Of a DNA stretch of 62,000 nucleotides, positions 23,206-35,033 are shown piece by piece. Each line of letters opens with the position of its first letter. Position 1 is the first letter of the stretch. The stretch is from positions 1 through 62,000 of the forward strand of contig JBBHKE010001676.1 of the NCBI GenBank assembly GCA_037447655.1. The letters are read 5' to 3'. The DNA is from Zygnema cylindricum (lineage: Eukaryota > Streptophyta > Zygnematophyceae > Zygnematales > Zygnemataceae). The position numbers were made by a program, and so were the translations under genes. The notes under the pieces were generated by a model that did no database searches, was not told where the DNA came from, and saw only the letters and a list, made by a program, of their open reading frames with translations.

Positions 23206-25290
23206 CCCACCAATTATGAGTGAAATATACACCATTTACGAGTGAACACCAATAATGAGTGAAATATACACCAATTACGAGTGAAATATACACCAATTAC
23301 GAGTGAAATATACACCAATTATGAGTGAACTATAAACCAATTATGAGTGAACCATACACCAACTATGAATGAACTACACCAGTTATGATAGGATTCCCAC
23401 ACTTGCAAATTTTACAGTACCTGTAAACTGTAAAATTTACAGCAACAGCAAATTACTTAAAACTACTGTGTAAGGAAATCTTACACCTACTGCAGTTCGG
23501 AAAATCGTGTGCCACATTGGCATTTGGAACTTTGAAGGTTTGGAGTAGAATCTACAGTATGAGCAATGTCACACAATTCGTACACTTTTTGCACAATCGT
23601 ACAAGCTGAAAGCACTAAAGTAGTCCTCGTCATACTAGGGTCCTAAAGTGCACTTTATTTTGGACTACTCAACGGCAATTGGAGCAAAGACACAAAAAGA
23701 AAATCTAGAGCATAAAGGGGTAAAACGTGGGAAGTGGGTAATTTTAAAGTTAAAGGAATCGTCGAAGACAAAATTTTGGTCAAATTTTGGAGTCGTGCGA
23801 ACACATTCTACACGGACCAAATATTTTTCAATTGGTTACTGCAAAATTTTGTATTTTTGATCGGTTTTCCGTACTACAGTTTACTACTGTTGTCTATTTA
23901 CTGGTGCCAGCAAAACTGGTGCGCAACAGAATATACACTTCTGGGAGTTGGAAGTAAATCGAGAAGCTTTAAACAGTCTCTCCATACAAGTATTAATGAC
24001 AGGAAGACGTGACATCATGTTTGACAATCACGTTACTGAAATCATAAATGAACTGGAGGCATTTCTTCCTGCCGCATTGCTATAAAATGTACGATTCATA
24101 AATCGTACATGTGATGTACAGTCAAGGTACAAAACTGTACAGGACAATTGCAGTAAAATCCGGAAAAAACAGTTTTAAGTGTTTGCTGACATAGGAACCC
24201 TATGAGTGAACTACGCCAATTACGAACAAACTACACCAGTTATGCGTGAACGACAATTACGACTGAACTACACCCACTATGAGTGAACTACACCAGTTAT
24301 GAGTGAACTACATTAGTTATGAGTAAAATACATGAGTAAACTACATTAGTTATGAGTAACTACACCAACTATGACTGAACTAACACAAAATTACAAGTGA
24401 GCTACACGAAGTGAGTGAACTACACCAATAATGAATAATACTTCACCAACAACCACTGAACTACGCCAATTCTGAGTGGACAACACCACTTATGAATAAA
24501 CTACATAAATGATGAGTGACGTATACCAATTACGAGTGAACAACACTATGAGCAACCAACAACAGTTAAAAAAGTGACCTACACCAATTATGAGAGAACT
24601 GTAACAGTTATGAGCAAACTACACCAAAGTGAACTATACCAATTAAGTATCAATTACTTCAATAATGAGTGAATTACATCAATTATGAATTGACTACAGA
24701 ATACATGAGTGAATTACACCAAATATGAGCGAGAACTACACCAATTGTAAGTGAACTCCACCAATTAATTAACAGTGAACTACAACAATTATGGGTGAAT
24801 TATCCCAATTATGAACTAAACTACCTCAATTATGAGTGAACTACCTCAATTATGTTTCACCAATTATGACTGAACAACACCAAATATGAGTGAACTACAC
24901 CAATTACCAGTGAACTACACCAGTTAAAAGTGAACTACACCAATTAGGAGAGAGCTACACCAATTGTGAGTGAAATTCACCAACTACAAGTGAACTACAC
25001 AAAGTGTGAGTGAACTACACCAATTATGAGTGAACTCCATCAAAAATGAGTGACCTAGACTAAAAACCAGTGAACAACACCAATCATGAAGGAACTACAC
25101 CAGTTTTGAGTGCGCGACACCAATTATGAGCAAACTACACCAATCATGAACCACAAGAATTGTGGGTAAATGACACCAATTGTGAGTGAACAAAATCAAT
25201 TGGTAATGAACTACACGCACTATGAGTGAACAACACCAAACACGAGTGAACTGCACCAATTTTGAGTGAGCTACATGGGCTTCGTGGAGG
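23206..25290. repeat. About 2 kb of 20-22-base satellite (ccaattatgagtgaactacac)
   Basis: Dozens of imperfect units occur in two blocks (23206-23388 and 24201-25275), separated by an inserted element. The array starts about 25 bases upstream of the sulfotransferase exon's acceptor, so it would sit in that gene's intron. Confidence 0.9.
23389..24200. mobile_element. 812-base insertion within the satellite
   Basis: The satellite is interrupted between TATGA (23384-23388) and TATGA (24201-24205), a likely 5-base target duplication. The ends (ggattcccac and ataggaaccc) are roughly inverted. No coding capacity is convincing. It carries several 'gtacaaaactgtacag'-like palindromic pieces. Confidence 0.6.
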
Positions 25291-25352
25291 CAATTTTTTC
25301 ACTAACCTCGCTTGACATCTCTCGCCTTCCCATACACCTCCTCCCTGTGCTA

Positions 25353-25663
25353 CATCGCCCATCGCTATTAGAGTTAGTGAATTATTAGCGTTAACACTTT
25401 ATTAGAAATAACTATATTAGATCACGTTTCGCCATATGGCTCACTATGGGCCACTTGATTTATGTAAAGAACACTCACTCGAGAAAGAGTGATTAACTGT
25501 GATCGGTATGGCATTGTAATTCTATCAAAATCTAAATCCTTACCTGATTTGTAAACTTTGCGAAGGTGTTGATCCTTAATGTCTGTGACCCTCCATTCCC
25601 CCGCCCCAAAAAAAAACATTAGTTCCACGTTATATTCCTGCACACAGCTCATTGCTAACGGTG
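25353..25663. mobile_element. MITE, CATCGCCC-type ends
   Basis: The left end CATCGCCCATCGCTATTAGAG follows TA; the right end 'gctaacggtg' is followed by TA. An interior minus-strand reading (IKDQHLRKVYKS before a GTAAGG) is unexplained. Confidence 0.5.
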
Positions 25664-25669
25664 TAAAGC

Positions 25670-26550
25670 ATTATTAGTGTACGCGGAATTAGAATGCGCG
25701 ATAGTACAAATTTAGTGAAGGGAGGCGTTGCAACTCAGAGTCCACCCCTTAAGTAATGTTACAAAAACTATTTTGTGATTTTTGGTCAAAAACCATTGTA
25801 ATAAGTATTATTAACACTAATATGCCCACCGTAACATCGCTATTAGAGTTAGTGAATTATTAGCGATAATGCTTTATTAAAAAAAGCATGCCCTAAATTA
25901 CTTTCTGATACGTGGCTAATCATGGGCCACTAAACTAAATAGTGTTATCCACACTAGCTTTATGACTTTGGATCAACAAAACACTCCCTCAAATTACAGT
26001 GATTAAGACTAACAACGACGGGTAGTCTAGCGTACGTTAATGTGTAACGTTTTTAGCGTCAATGACACTACATCGGTGCCCCTGAATTTGTACCCCTCGA
26101 ACCTAAAATAGTGTCAACAACAAAAATCTTTATTTTGCTAACGCTATTTCTTTAAACGGTTCAAAACCAGCCACGTCATTCGAAACTGAATTAAAACTAA
26201 TAATACTAAACGAACCCCACATTCAAGATTTATTTTCTCAAAAAACGATTCACGGTGTAAAGTACTAAGATGTGATTGGGTTCATACTGCGTGGGATTCC
26301 CAATTAGCAAAAAAAACACTAACTTCATCCTCGTTTTTTGGCCCTAAGAACACAAAACATCATTATTAACACTTGACTTGTTCTTAGCGTTAATTCTAAG
26401 ATCACAGTCATGCACGTCATCTGGACCGGAAATAGAGTCTTTAACACTGAAACAGTCCTCATACTAATAATTTCTTAACGCTAACAGCAATCCACGGTAT
26501 CCAAGACGACCCCTGGAGACGATGCATCCAAAGGAAGAATTCATGAAGAA
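25670..26550. repeat. Degenerate MITE relics
   Basis: Several pieces such as 'acatcgctattagagttag' (25834) and 'aactaataatactaa' resemble MITE ends and interiors, but complete pairs of ends cannot be assigned. No gene seen. Confidence 0.45.
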
Positions 26551-26756
26551 CACCGTGTATCGCTTTCAGAGTTAATGTTTTTTTCAACACTTAAAACATC
26601 GTTTCTCCGTGCACACTTATCGAATAGCTAATCCGACGGTTGCGATTGAAAGGCCACCTTCCAATTGGCGGTCTCCGACCGAAAACCGGACGTGTGCACA
26701 GAGAAAAGATGTTTTAAGTGGCAAAAAAACATTAACAATAATAGCGATATATGGTG
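26551..26756. mobile_element. MITE, CACCGTG-type ends
   Basis: The ends (caccgtgtatcgctttcagag and 'aataatagcgatatatggtg') are inverted relative to each other. The interior has an internal inverted pair ('catcgtttctccgtgcacac' against 'gtgtgcacagagaaaagatg'). The same architecture occurs at 36042-36259. Confidence 0.75.
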
Positions 26757-27054
26757 AACTGTTCTTCAATTTTATCAATACTCGTAAATCAACTATAAAA
26801 TTGTTCATTGTTGAGTATTGATGAATTTGATGAAGAGTTCTTTATGAATTTATGAGTTGCAGTATCGATTAACCTTGTGTTGATTGAATTAGTAATGATT
26901 AAACTTTTATTGATTAAAGTTGTTTTGATCAAATGTGATGCGGTACGATGCAGATTCCGATCCATCTATCACCGATAAACCAATCAGTATATAAATAAGA
27001 GAACGTTGTTCGCCTTTCTGAAAACCCTTATATAGGCGATGTGTCTGTCAAGGA

Positions 27055-27836
27055 TTTTTTCTGTCCGCAGTACGGAAGGTTGTACCGCTGGTATGATGTA
27101 GCGTTGTTGTCCGTCGCGTTACAGACCTCTGTACCGCTGGCATAATTCAACGCTGCTGCCTGCCCGCTGGCACAATTCTACGCTGCCCCCGGTTGGCGTG
27201 ATTTTACGCTGCCGACAGTTGGCGTAATTCTACGCTGCCGACAGTTGGCATAATTCTATGCTGCCGACAGCTGGCATAATTCTACGTTGCCGCCCGGCCG
27301 CTGGCAATTTTCTACGCTGCCACCAGCTGGCAATTTTTACGATGCCGCCGGCTGGCAATTTTCTACATTAACGGTTTTTTACGTTAACGGCCGCTGGCAA
27401 TTTTCTACGCTGTCGCCGGTTGGCTATTCTCTAAGTTGTCGGGTGCTGGCAATTTTCTACGGTGCCACCGGCTGGCAATTTTCTACGTTGCCGCTGGCTG
27501 GCAATTTTCTACGTTGCCGGCTGTTGACAATTTTCTACGATGCCGGCCCCTTGCAATTTTTTTTCTACGCTGCCATCTGCTGGCAATTTTTTAAGCTGCC
27601 ACCTGTTGGCAATTTTCTATGCTGCCGCCGGCTGGCAATTTTCTACGTTGCCACCGACTAGCAGAACTTTACGCTGCCATAATTATACGCTGCCGCCGGC
27701 TATCATAATTATACGCTGCCGCCGGGTGGCATAATTCTACGCTTGCTAGCCGTCGCTGTACATACTGCCGTACGGCTGGCGTACATGACATTGCCAACCG
27801 TCGATGTACAGACGGCCAGACCGCTTGCACAATGTA
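27055..27836. repeat. GC-rich satellite, ~25-30-base unit (gctggcaattttctacgctgcc)
   Basis: More than twenty imperfect units of 'ccgctggcaattttctacgctgccg' or the 'cataattctacgctgcc' variant. Related to the longer unit at 28390-28600, from which it is separated by a MITE. Confidence 0.9.
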
Positions 27837-28373
27837 CACCGGGAATTTTTATTAGTGTCAACAACTCTAATTTGGGTTCTTAAAATTTTGATTTTTTTCC
27901 TCAAATAGGATACATGATTTTAATTTTTCCTTGACGTTAATTAATGTACCGTAAAAAATAGCGTAAAAAATAAAAGTACAACAAGATCTAAATAGTGTGG
28001 TGTACGGTCGATGTCACGTACATAAATGTACCTTTTCAAGTTAAATTCTTACAAAAAATGAATTAAATCAGATGCGCACGCATAGAAACGTGCGCTAAAA
28101 AAACGGAATAAGTCAGACACGTAAATTAGTCTGACATATACGGATATTTAAATTTCACGACAGCGTACGATTTCTAATATTTTGTACGAATACATATGTT
28201 AATGTATACAATCGTATGGAGAATATTTCATTTTTGATATTCCCAAATTAGCATTAAGCTAGAAATACAATACACCTTTAAAAAAAAAAAAAAACAAATT
28301 CTTAATTAGCATCAATTACTATAAATTACCTTCAACGCTATTTAAACTTTGACACTAATAACGATTTGCGGTG
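27837..28373. mobile_element. MITE inserted in the GC-rich satellite
   Basis: It starts CACCGGGAATTTTTATTAG after TA and ends 'taataacgatttgcggtg' before TA. Its interior is the reverse complement of the MITE at 32940-33481. Satellite sequence continues on both sides. Confidence 0.85.
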
Positions 28374-28374
28374 T

Positions 28375-28605
28375 AACGTTGCTGTGCGATCGTCCGCAGT
28401 ACGGACCACCGTACCGCTGGCACAACGTGACGCCGCCGTGCGTCACCGGTACAGACCGCCGTACCCCTGGCACAACGTGACGTTGCCGTGCGTCAACGGT
28501 ACAGACCGCCGTACCGCTGGCACAACGTGACGCCGCCGTGCGTCACCGGTACAGACCGCCGTACCCCTGGCACAACGTGACGTTAGCGTGCGTCCGCAGT
28601 ACAGG
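28375..28605. repeat. ~59-base GC-rich satellite units (about four)
   Basis: 'cggtacagaccgccgtacc' and 'ctggcacaacgtgacg' alternate with 'ccgccgtgcgtca'. Four near-identical units. Confidence 0.9.
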
Positions 28606-28869
28606 CATGATAAACTGGACAGGTACATGCCCGTGTAACGGGCGTTGATTTACTAGTTGTGATAAAAAACGGATGAATTAAAGGGAAAAAAAAAAAAAAA
28701 CCAACAAAAAATAGAAGAAAATAAAATCTTCCATTTATAAAAAAGCAGTACCTGGCAACCCCTGGAGACTACGCATCCAAACGAGAAAAGTGGTGGAGGC
28801 AACCTTTGGAATACTACAATACAACAGAGAGTGTTTCTCTGCAACCCATAAGCAAACTTTAACACACTA

Positions 28870-29031
28870 TTAGATACTCAATTCACACCCAAGACCAAAA
28901 AGAGTTTTGCCCAAAAACTAGAGAAGGTTTGACACATACTCAATTCACTCCTAACAACAAAATAATTTTGTTTAAAAACTAGAAAAGGTTTAAATAAACC
29001 TGCAACAAAACACAATAAATACTCACCGTTC
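28870..29031 (-). repeat. Three tandem copies of a glycosyltransferase exon donor
   Basis: Reading the minus strand, the real donor region GTGAACGGTGAGTAT (around 29019-29034) is followed by two decayed copies GTGAATTGAGTAT (near 28936-28950 and 28874-28888), each followed by 'tctagttttt'. Confidence 0.8.
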
Positions 29032-30822
29032 ACATAAATATTGTGAGCCCATTTCCTTCGAGTGATCTTCACTAAACGCTTCCCATCTCTGACAGCAATT
29101 TGCCTCTCAAAACCTCCCCAAGCTCTCGCCTCGGCTTGGGCCATAATATAGTCAGTAGCGACTGACCGTTGTAAATAAATAAGTGTACGTGTGAAACTCA
29201 AGGCTATCAATTCAGCAAGTTGCTGCCTTGCGCAAGCGACAAGTGGAAATCTGTCGACTCCCGTGGCCTCCACTTGTTCCCTCGAAAAGGAAGGTCCGCT
29301 TGATTCTCCTCTATCCCCACACATGCCCTGCAATGACTTTGGAGATCAGTAAACAATCAGTAAAACAACAGTAAAACATTAGTAAAAAAGCAGTAACAAA
29401 TATAGTAAACCATCAGTGGAACGAAAGTAAACCATCAGTAAAACACGAAGGAGAAAAAGAAGGAAGAATGAAGAAGGAAGAAGGAAGAAGGTAACAAGTC
29501 CTTACCCGTAAGGGAAGAGTTTTTGGAGTCCGCCTTTTATGGATGGCATTTACCACATGCTCCACTGCCGAAGGAGGTCCTCCCCCAACAAAAAAATGTA
29601 CATTGGGATCTTTCAAAACCTCCCGTACCATGGCCCTTATTGCGGCATTTGCGTGAGATTTCCAATCAGTCGACCACTTACGGTAACCACCTTTATTCTT
29701 CGTTTTTCTATTAGTCCGAGAATCCTGTACATGTGAACTTTGTCCTACTACCGCTTCAAGTTTTCTACCTATTCGAAACCCAACAATATTTGACGATGTT
29801 AAGTTTCTTTTTTCTAGTGAAGAAGAAGGGCCAGTAAAGGGGCAAAACAATGGAGGGTCAGGAAGCAGCTCTGAATGCTGACCTTCCTGAAGAAAAACTC
29901 CAACTGTATTGTTCATTTTTGATAAATTGTCACCATGCAGAAGGTTGAGAACACCTTCAACAGGTTTCAGTTCGCCAAAACAACCAAGAATAGCCCGGCG
30001 AAGTTCACAGGCCTCAACCGCCGGTACTAACTCACAGGGACGGACACTTTCATGGACATAAAGGCCCAAAGGTGGACTTATAGCTTTATTATCAAATGTA
30101 GAAACCTCGTCAGTATTCCATCGATCGGCAATTTCAATACAACTCTCATGGCCCTTAATACCGGAAATTGCAGACCTTCCCCATAATTCATGCCACAATG
30201 TCAAGGCAGGTCCTATTTCAAGTTTATCCTCAAGGTCGTTAATTACGTCAAATTCATTTGTTTTGTTTTCAAAAAGCTCTTGAAAATTTGTGGCAGGGAG
30301 CCATTTGTCGGATTTCCAAATGACTGTCAGTTGAATCCCTACTAAATTTGCAAGTACGGACGAGGTACAGAGGTCTTGAATACGGTTGGCGACATCACCA
30401 GTGGAGATTAATACCGCAAGAAACTTGACTCTGGTTGAGTTGACTCCGGTTGAGTTGACTCCGGTTAAGTTGACTCCGGTTAAGTTGACTCCGGTTAAGT
30501 TGACTCCGAATAAGTTGACTCCGGTTGAGTTGACTCCAGTTGAGCTGACTCCGATTGAGTTGACAGAGATTGACTTGACTCTGGTTGAGTTGAAGCTATG
30601 GTAAGTTGATTCTGATTCTACTTGCTGAGCCACTTTCTGTCGTTTATTGTGTTCATTCTTTTCCCTCGACAAATTCTGCGGCTGTCGATGACTGTTTAAA
30701 GACATTAAAAAAATGGAACCTGCAAGAAAGCACAAAAATGTGCAATAGTTTTTATTCCGGAATCGTTGATTCGGTGTTGGCTTCATACGAGGCATAGCTG
30801 TATGAGAGTCTGGAAGCTTCAT
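29027..30822 (-). CDS. Type II Golgi-like glycosyltransferase (fucosyltransferase-like), two exons, 3' end not found
   Basis: Exon 1 (30822-29506) and exon 2 (29327-29027) join in phase at GTAAGG/CAG, giving at least 539 residues. After a short cytosolic tail there is a membrane anchor (YCTFLCFLAGSIFLMSL, about residues 27-43), then a stem with repeated VNSTG/VNLTG pentapeptides (nine or so), each a potential N-glycosylation site. The catalytic start looks like GDVANRIQDLCTSSVLANLVGIQLTVIW, reminiscent of the G-G-x-x-N-R-x-x-x-x-x-x-L motif of fucosyltransferase-like (O-FucT/NodZ fold) enzymes. A later VHFFVGGG stretch fits the F-F-x-x-x-D segment, and exon 2 has ACARQQLAELIALSFTR, like the C-terminal L-L-x-L-S-x-x-x helix. 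Donor substrate unknown. Exon 2 ends in phase 1 at GTGAGT, so at least one further exon lies to the left. Confidence 0.65.
30405..30600 (-). repeat. Coding 15-base minisatellite (VNLTG/VNSTG)
   Basis: About twelve 15-base units in frame within the glycosyltransferase stem. Each unit creates an N-x-T sequon or a close variant. Confidence 0.9.
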
Positions 30823-30829
30823 ACTAAAA

Positions 30830-31900
30830 TAATAATGACGAAATCGCTACAGTTGCCTTACTGAAGAATCCTCCTCGTTTGCTTTGCTTGCACACATATT
30901 GACTAGAGCTTTAAGAAAGAACTAAAATAAATATGCCTAATTTGCCAGAACCCTAATTCTTGAGTGGTGCAATAGAATCCCTCAAACTTCCTGTTTTTTT
31001 CCATATCACCGAAACTCTCCCGCTCGAGTGTACGTCAACTACTCTCTGATCATATCGTCCTTCTGAAGTTTGATTTTTTGACTCTCCTTCGTTACTCTGT
31101 CTTCGTCTGTCTTCAAAGGTTAAGAAGCCATGAACACAAAGGAGCTTCGAATAAGACAACACTCCGGTCCAGAAGTCTCAAAAGAGCCATTCGTGGCTGG
31201 AGTTGAGACTCCGTACTAACAGGAAACAAGAATGTGTGCATGTAAACGCCGTTAATGGAAGTTATGGCATTTAAACTTCAAAGACGATGAGCTCGTGCTC
31301 AAATTAGAAGAGAGTGCTATACGACACGTGGCATCTGCCTGCAATGTCAAACAATTCAAAATAGATGCGACTTCTTCCAATGCGACTTCTTCCAGCAGTA
31401 TGAAACATACTTTATATCAAAAGTGTGCATATGTATGGGCTTATTGATGCTTATGCCTCCAAAAATATATGCTTTCATCTCCTTATCTTGTGGAAGATAT
31501 GTAAACCGTCCGATCATATTTTTTTGCAGTGCGGGAACAATTCAACAGTGCATACGTATGTGCAAAACAAGTAAATAGCGCATTGTATCCGTTATATCCA
31601 TATTGTACGTCCATAATCTCCATATGAAAGAACATATAATATTCAGGGCTTCCTTCCATGGGAGGGTCGATTCAGTTTGCACATAGACTCGATTTCAGTA
31701 AATTGGCGGTTTATGGCCGTCAGATTTTAATATTGAAACCGTCAAGAGCGTCCATTTTCAACTGAACTAGGATAATTGACTCTTACCTTGAATGGTCATC
31801 AACAAAATTTTTCATTTCAATCATGTTCCCTAACCTTTAATGGTCGTCAACAACTTTTCAAATTTTATCCATATTTTACATAGTTCAAAAGTAGGTGACC
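30830..31900. other. Upstream region of the glycosyltransferase gene
   Basis: Probable 5' region of the minus-strand gene. A minus-strand frame at 30953-31162 (69 codons) has no family support. No TATA box or other promoter element can be assigned with confidence. Confidence 0.35.
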
Positions 31901-32147
31901 GTATGCCCATACAATATGCCTCTTGTATGCAAAACATACAATATGGCCTTAAGTTTCAGATCTGACGGTCAATCCGTCGAACAACTTTGACTGGCGGAAT
32001 ATTGTACCGGCGGTTAAAAAAGTGTCGCGCTTGCAAACGTCGACCGTCATAAAAAAAAAAAAAAATCACACGACCGGCGCAGGTTTACTGTAAGTCTGTA
32101 ACCAAACTGCGGCAGCCACATATAAATAAAATGGCTGCGCGCAGATA

Positions 32148-32716
32148 CACCGCGAATCGCTATTAGTGTCAAAGTTTAAATAGTGTTGAAGAAAATTTAC
32201 CGTACTTGATGCTAATTAAGACTTTGATTTTTTTCAAAAAAAAGGTGTATTCTAATTTCGGCATTAATGCTAATTCAGAAATTTGGGAACAGCAAAAATG
32301 GAATATTCACCGTACGATTATACACAATAATATATGTATCCGTACAAAATGTAAGAAATCGTACGCCGTCGAGAATTTAAAATATCTGTACATGCCATAC
32401 TAATTTACGTGTCATACTAATCCCGTTTTTTTAGCGCACGTTCCTATGCGTGCGCGTCTGATTTAATTCATTTTTTGTAAATTTTCACTTGAAAAGGTAC
32501 ATTGATGTACGGTCTGATATCGACCGTACACCACACTATTTAGATTTTATTGTACTTTCGGGCTTTACGCTATTCTGTACGGTACCTTAATTAGCGTGAA
32601 CACTGAAATTAGAATAAACCTATTTTTTTTTAATTTTCAAATTCTTAATTAGCGTCAATGACGGTATATTTACTTACACACTATTTAAACTTTGACACTA
32701 ATAGCGATTCGCGGTG
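32148..32716. mobile_element. MITE (TA target duplication) in the left arm
   Basis: CACCGCGAATCGCTATTAG at the left after TA; 'taatagcgattcgcggtg' at the right before TA. The ends are complementary for more than 40 bases (cactaatag... tttaaactttgacac). Confidence 0.92.
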
Positions 32717-32939
32717 TAGTTTACTGCAAAAATGAAATCAACTCGCGAACCGTTACATTGAACTTGGACACATATTAAAGGACGACGTACAACGTGTAAA
32801 CTCGCACGAAACCAAATAAACTTCGTACAAAATAAAAATGCGTACCCGACTACCCCCGTATAAATATCGATGAAACTAAAATGACACGTCGTACAACGAG
32901 TTGATTTCATTTTTGCGGCTAACGTGAAGTGATAAACTA

Positions 32940-33481
32940 CACCGCGAATCGTTATTAGTGTCAAAGTTTAAATAGTGTTGAAGAAAATTTACCGTAATTG
33001 ATGCTAATTATGAATTTGAAAATTTTCAAAAAAAAGGTGTATTCTAATTTCGGCGTTTATGCTAATTTGGGAACAGCAAAAATGGAATATTCACCGTACG
33101 ATTATATACATTAATATATGTATTCGTACAAAATATTAAGAAATCGTACGCCGTCGCGAATTTAAAATATCCATACATGCTATACTAATTTACGTGTCAG
33201 ACTAATCCCGTTTTTTTTAGTGCACATTCCTATGCGTGCGCGTCTGATTTAATTCATTTTTTGTAGATTTTCACTTGAAAAGTTACAGGTATGTACGGTA
33301 TGACATCAACCGTACGCCACACTATTTATATTTTGTTGCACTTTCGGGCTTTACTTTATTTTCTACGGTACCTTAATTAACGTCAAGGAAAAATTAAAAT
33401 CATGTATCCTATTTGAAAAAAAAAAACAAAATTTTAAGAACCCAACTTAGTGACTTATGACACTAGTAACAATTCGCGGTG
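32940..33481. mobile_element. MITE (TA target duplication) in the right arm
   Basis: Same family as the preceding MITE (CACCGCGAATCGTTATTAG left end, 'aacaattcgcggtg' right end). The empty site 'gataaactacctgcgcgcag' is intact at 19787-19806 in the first foldback copy, which proves insertion at TA. Confidence 0.93.
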
Positions 33482-33769
33482 TACCTGCGCGCAGCCATTT
33501 TATTTATATGTGCCTGCTGCAGTTTGGTTACAGAAAAAACTGCGCCGGCCGTGTGATTTTTTTTGTTTTTTTATGACGGTCGACGTTTGCAAGCGTGACA
33601 CTTTTTTAACCGCCGGTACAATAATCCGCCAGTCAAAGCTGTTCGACGGATTGACCGTCAGATTTGAAATTAAAGGTACGTAGCTTGTACGAAATTGTAC
33701 TTCAAATGTACAATTTCTGACAACTATCTGCGCGCAGCAAAAATCGTCTCTGCGATTAGGAATTCCCAA

Positions 33770-35030
33770 ACAAAAATTTCCATTTCAATCGTGTTCTCTA
33801 ACCTTTAATGCATAGTTCAAAAGTAGGCGTTTTTATGGCAGGCCTTTGGTAGGCGCACGAAACTTGGCACAAAACTCGCGCAGAGCAGGCATACTGTAGG
33901 TGTGTGCGTTGTGCACACTCTTGTACGAACGTACGAATCTGACGTATGATCACAGTACAGCGCACGCCGCCGGACGAATTTTTTTAGCGAACTGACACAG
34001 CGTAGGATGACATTCTGCGGGAAAAAAAACCCAGAAAAAAAAAAACGCAGACGTAAGTCCTACCGTAAGTTGTGTTATGGGCTTTTCATGTGATCTTCTG
34101 GATCGCTACTTTGATCAACGACCGTCCGGTCGTTTCAATCTGGTTTAATAAAATATACGTCAAAACTGCGGAAAATAAAATTTGTCCGATATTTTCAAAA
34201 TTTAGACATGACGTTTAATTCTTTATCGTCGACGCAATTCACCATAGTTGTTCACGGCGTTTAGTGTAACGATTTGTCAAGAATTATAATTAACAACATT
34301 TAACCTTTTGAAAAATCGTAAAATCGTTAATGAATTTTCGTCCGTATTATTTCGTAAATGTAAACAAAAATAAATTTTACATATCCCGCAGTCTGTACAT
34401 TTTCCGTACAGTTCCCATCTTTTTTCGTCATATCCCGTACAATGTTGGTACAATTCCGTACGTTTCCCGTTAAATTTTTGTTCAGTTTACCGGACAAAAA
34501 GTACTACGAAGTGCAACGTATCTTTAGTCAAATTCCGTACTTTTTGGGTACAAAACCGTACAGTTACTGTGCATACCGTACAGTGTCCGTAAATTCTCTG
34601 TTGATTTTACCGGACATAAAGTACATCGCGTTTTTTTGCGATTTATTCAAAAGTCACGAATTATACGTTTTAATCGGAAAAAATGAAAAAATCGCGCGAT
34701 TTGAACAACTATGAATTCAACCCTGTTACTATTATTTTTCATTTTGCGACCAATACAATATGGGTCTTAAGGCCATATTGTATGTTTTGCGTACAATAGG
34801 CATATTGTATGGGCCTACTTTCACCTACTTCTGAACTATGCTTTAATGATCGTCAATAACGTTTCAAATTTTATCCATATTTTGTAGTGTTGGGTATCGA
34901 GGACCTTTTGTAAGCTATTTATTCCGCAAATCAAAGGGAACGCGACAAATCGTCGCAAATCTGACACGGTAGTACAATATTCATTTCGAAAATCTTAGGG
35001 AACGCGACAAAGCGTCACAAATCTGACACA
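33770..35030. repeat. Mosaic of foldback-element pieces
   Basis: 34110-34230 matches the arm of the 3555-4577 foldback. 34440-34715 matches 20380-20680 ('gttcagtttaccggaca', 'atcgcgtttttttgcgatt'). 34725-34850 matches 3705-3840 ('caatacaatatgggtctta'). No coding potential seen. Confidence 0.7.
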
Positions 35031-35033
35031 GTA

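Larger units (their letters stand above)
31965..33769. mobile_element. Second copy of the long-inverted-repeat transposon, with two nested MITEs
   Basis: The left arm (from about 31967, gacggtcaatccgtcg) and the right arm (33485-33769) correspond to the element at 17282-20082. The right terminus (cgtctctgcgattaggaatt) is intact; the left terminal ~100 bases are missing. The centre is much shorter than in the first copy. MITEs at 32148-32716 and 32940-33481 sit in the two arms. Confidence 0.85.

Noticed and set aside
23206-25290. CRISPR-like array
   Set aside because: Units are contiguous, diverged and without unique spacers, in a eukaryotic intron context; it is a satellite.
25422-25652. Upstream exon of the sulfotransferase
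   Set aside because: The minus-strand reading ends at a fair donor, but it contains no PAPS-binding loop and lies within MITE-like ends.
27287-27734. 124-codon frame with repeated AGNFLRC-like motif
   Set aside because: Translation of the GC-rich satellite.
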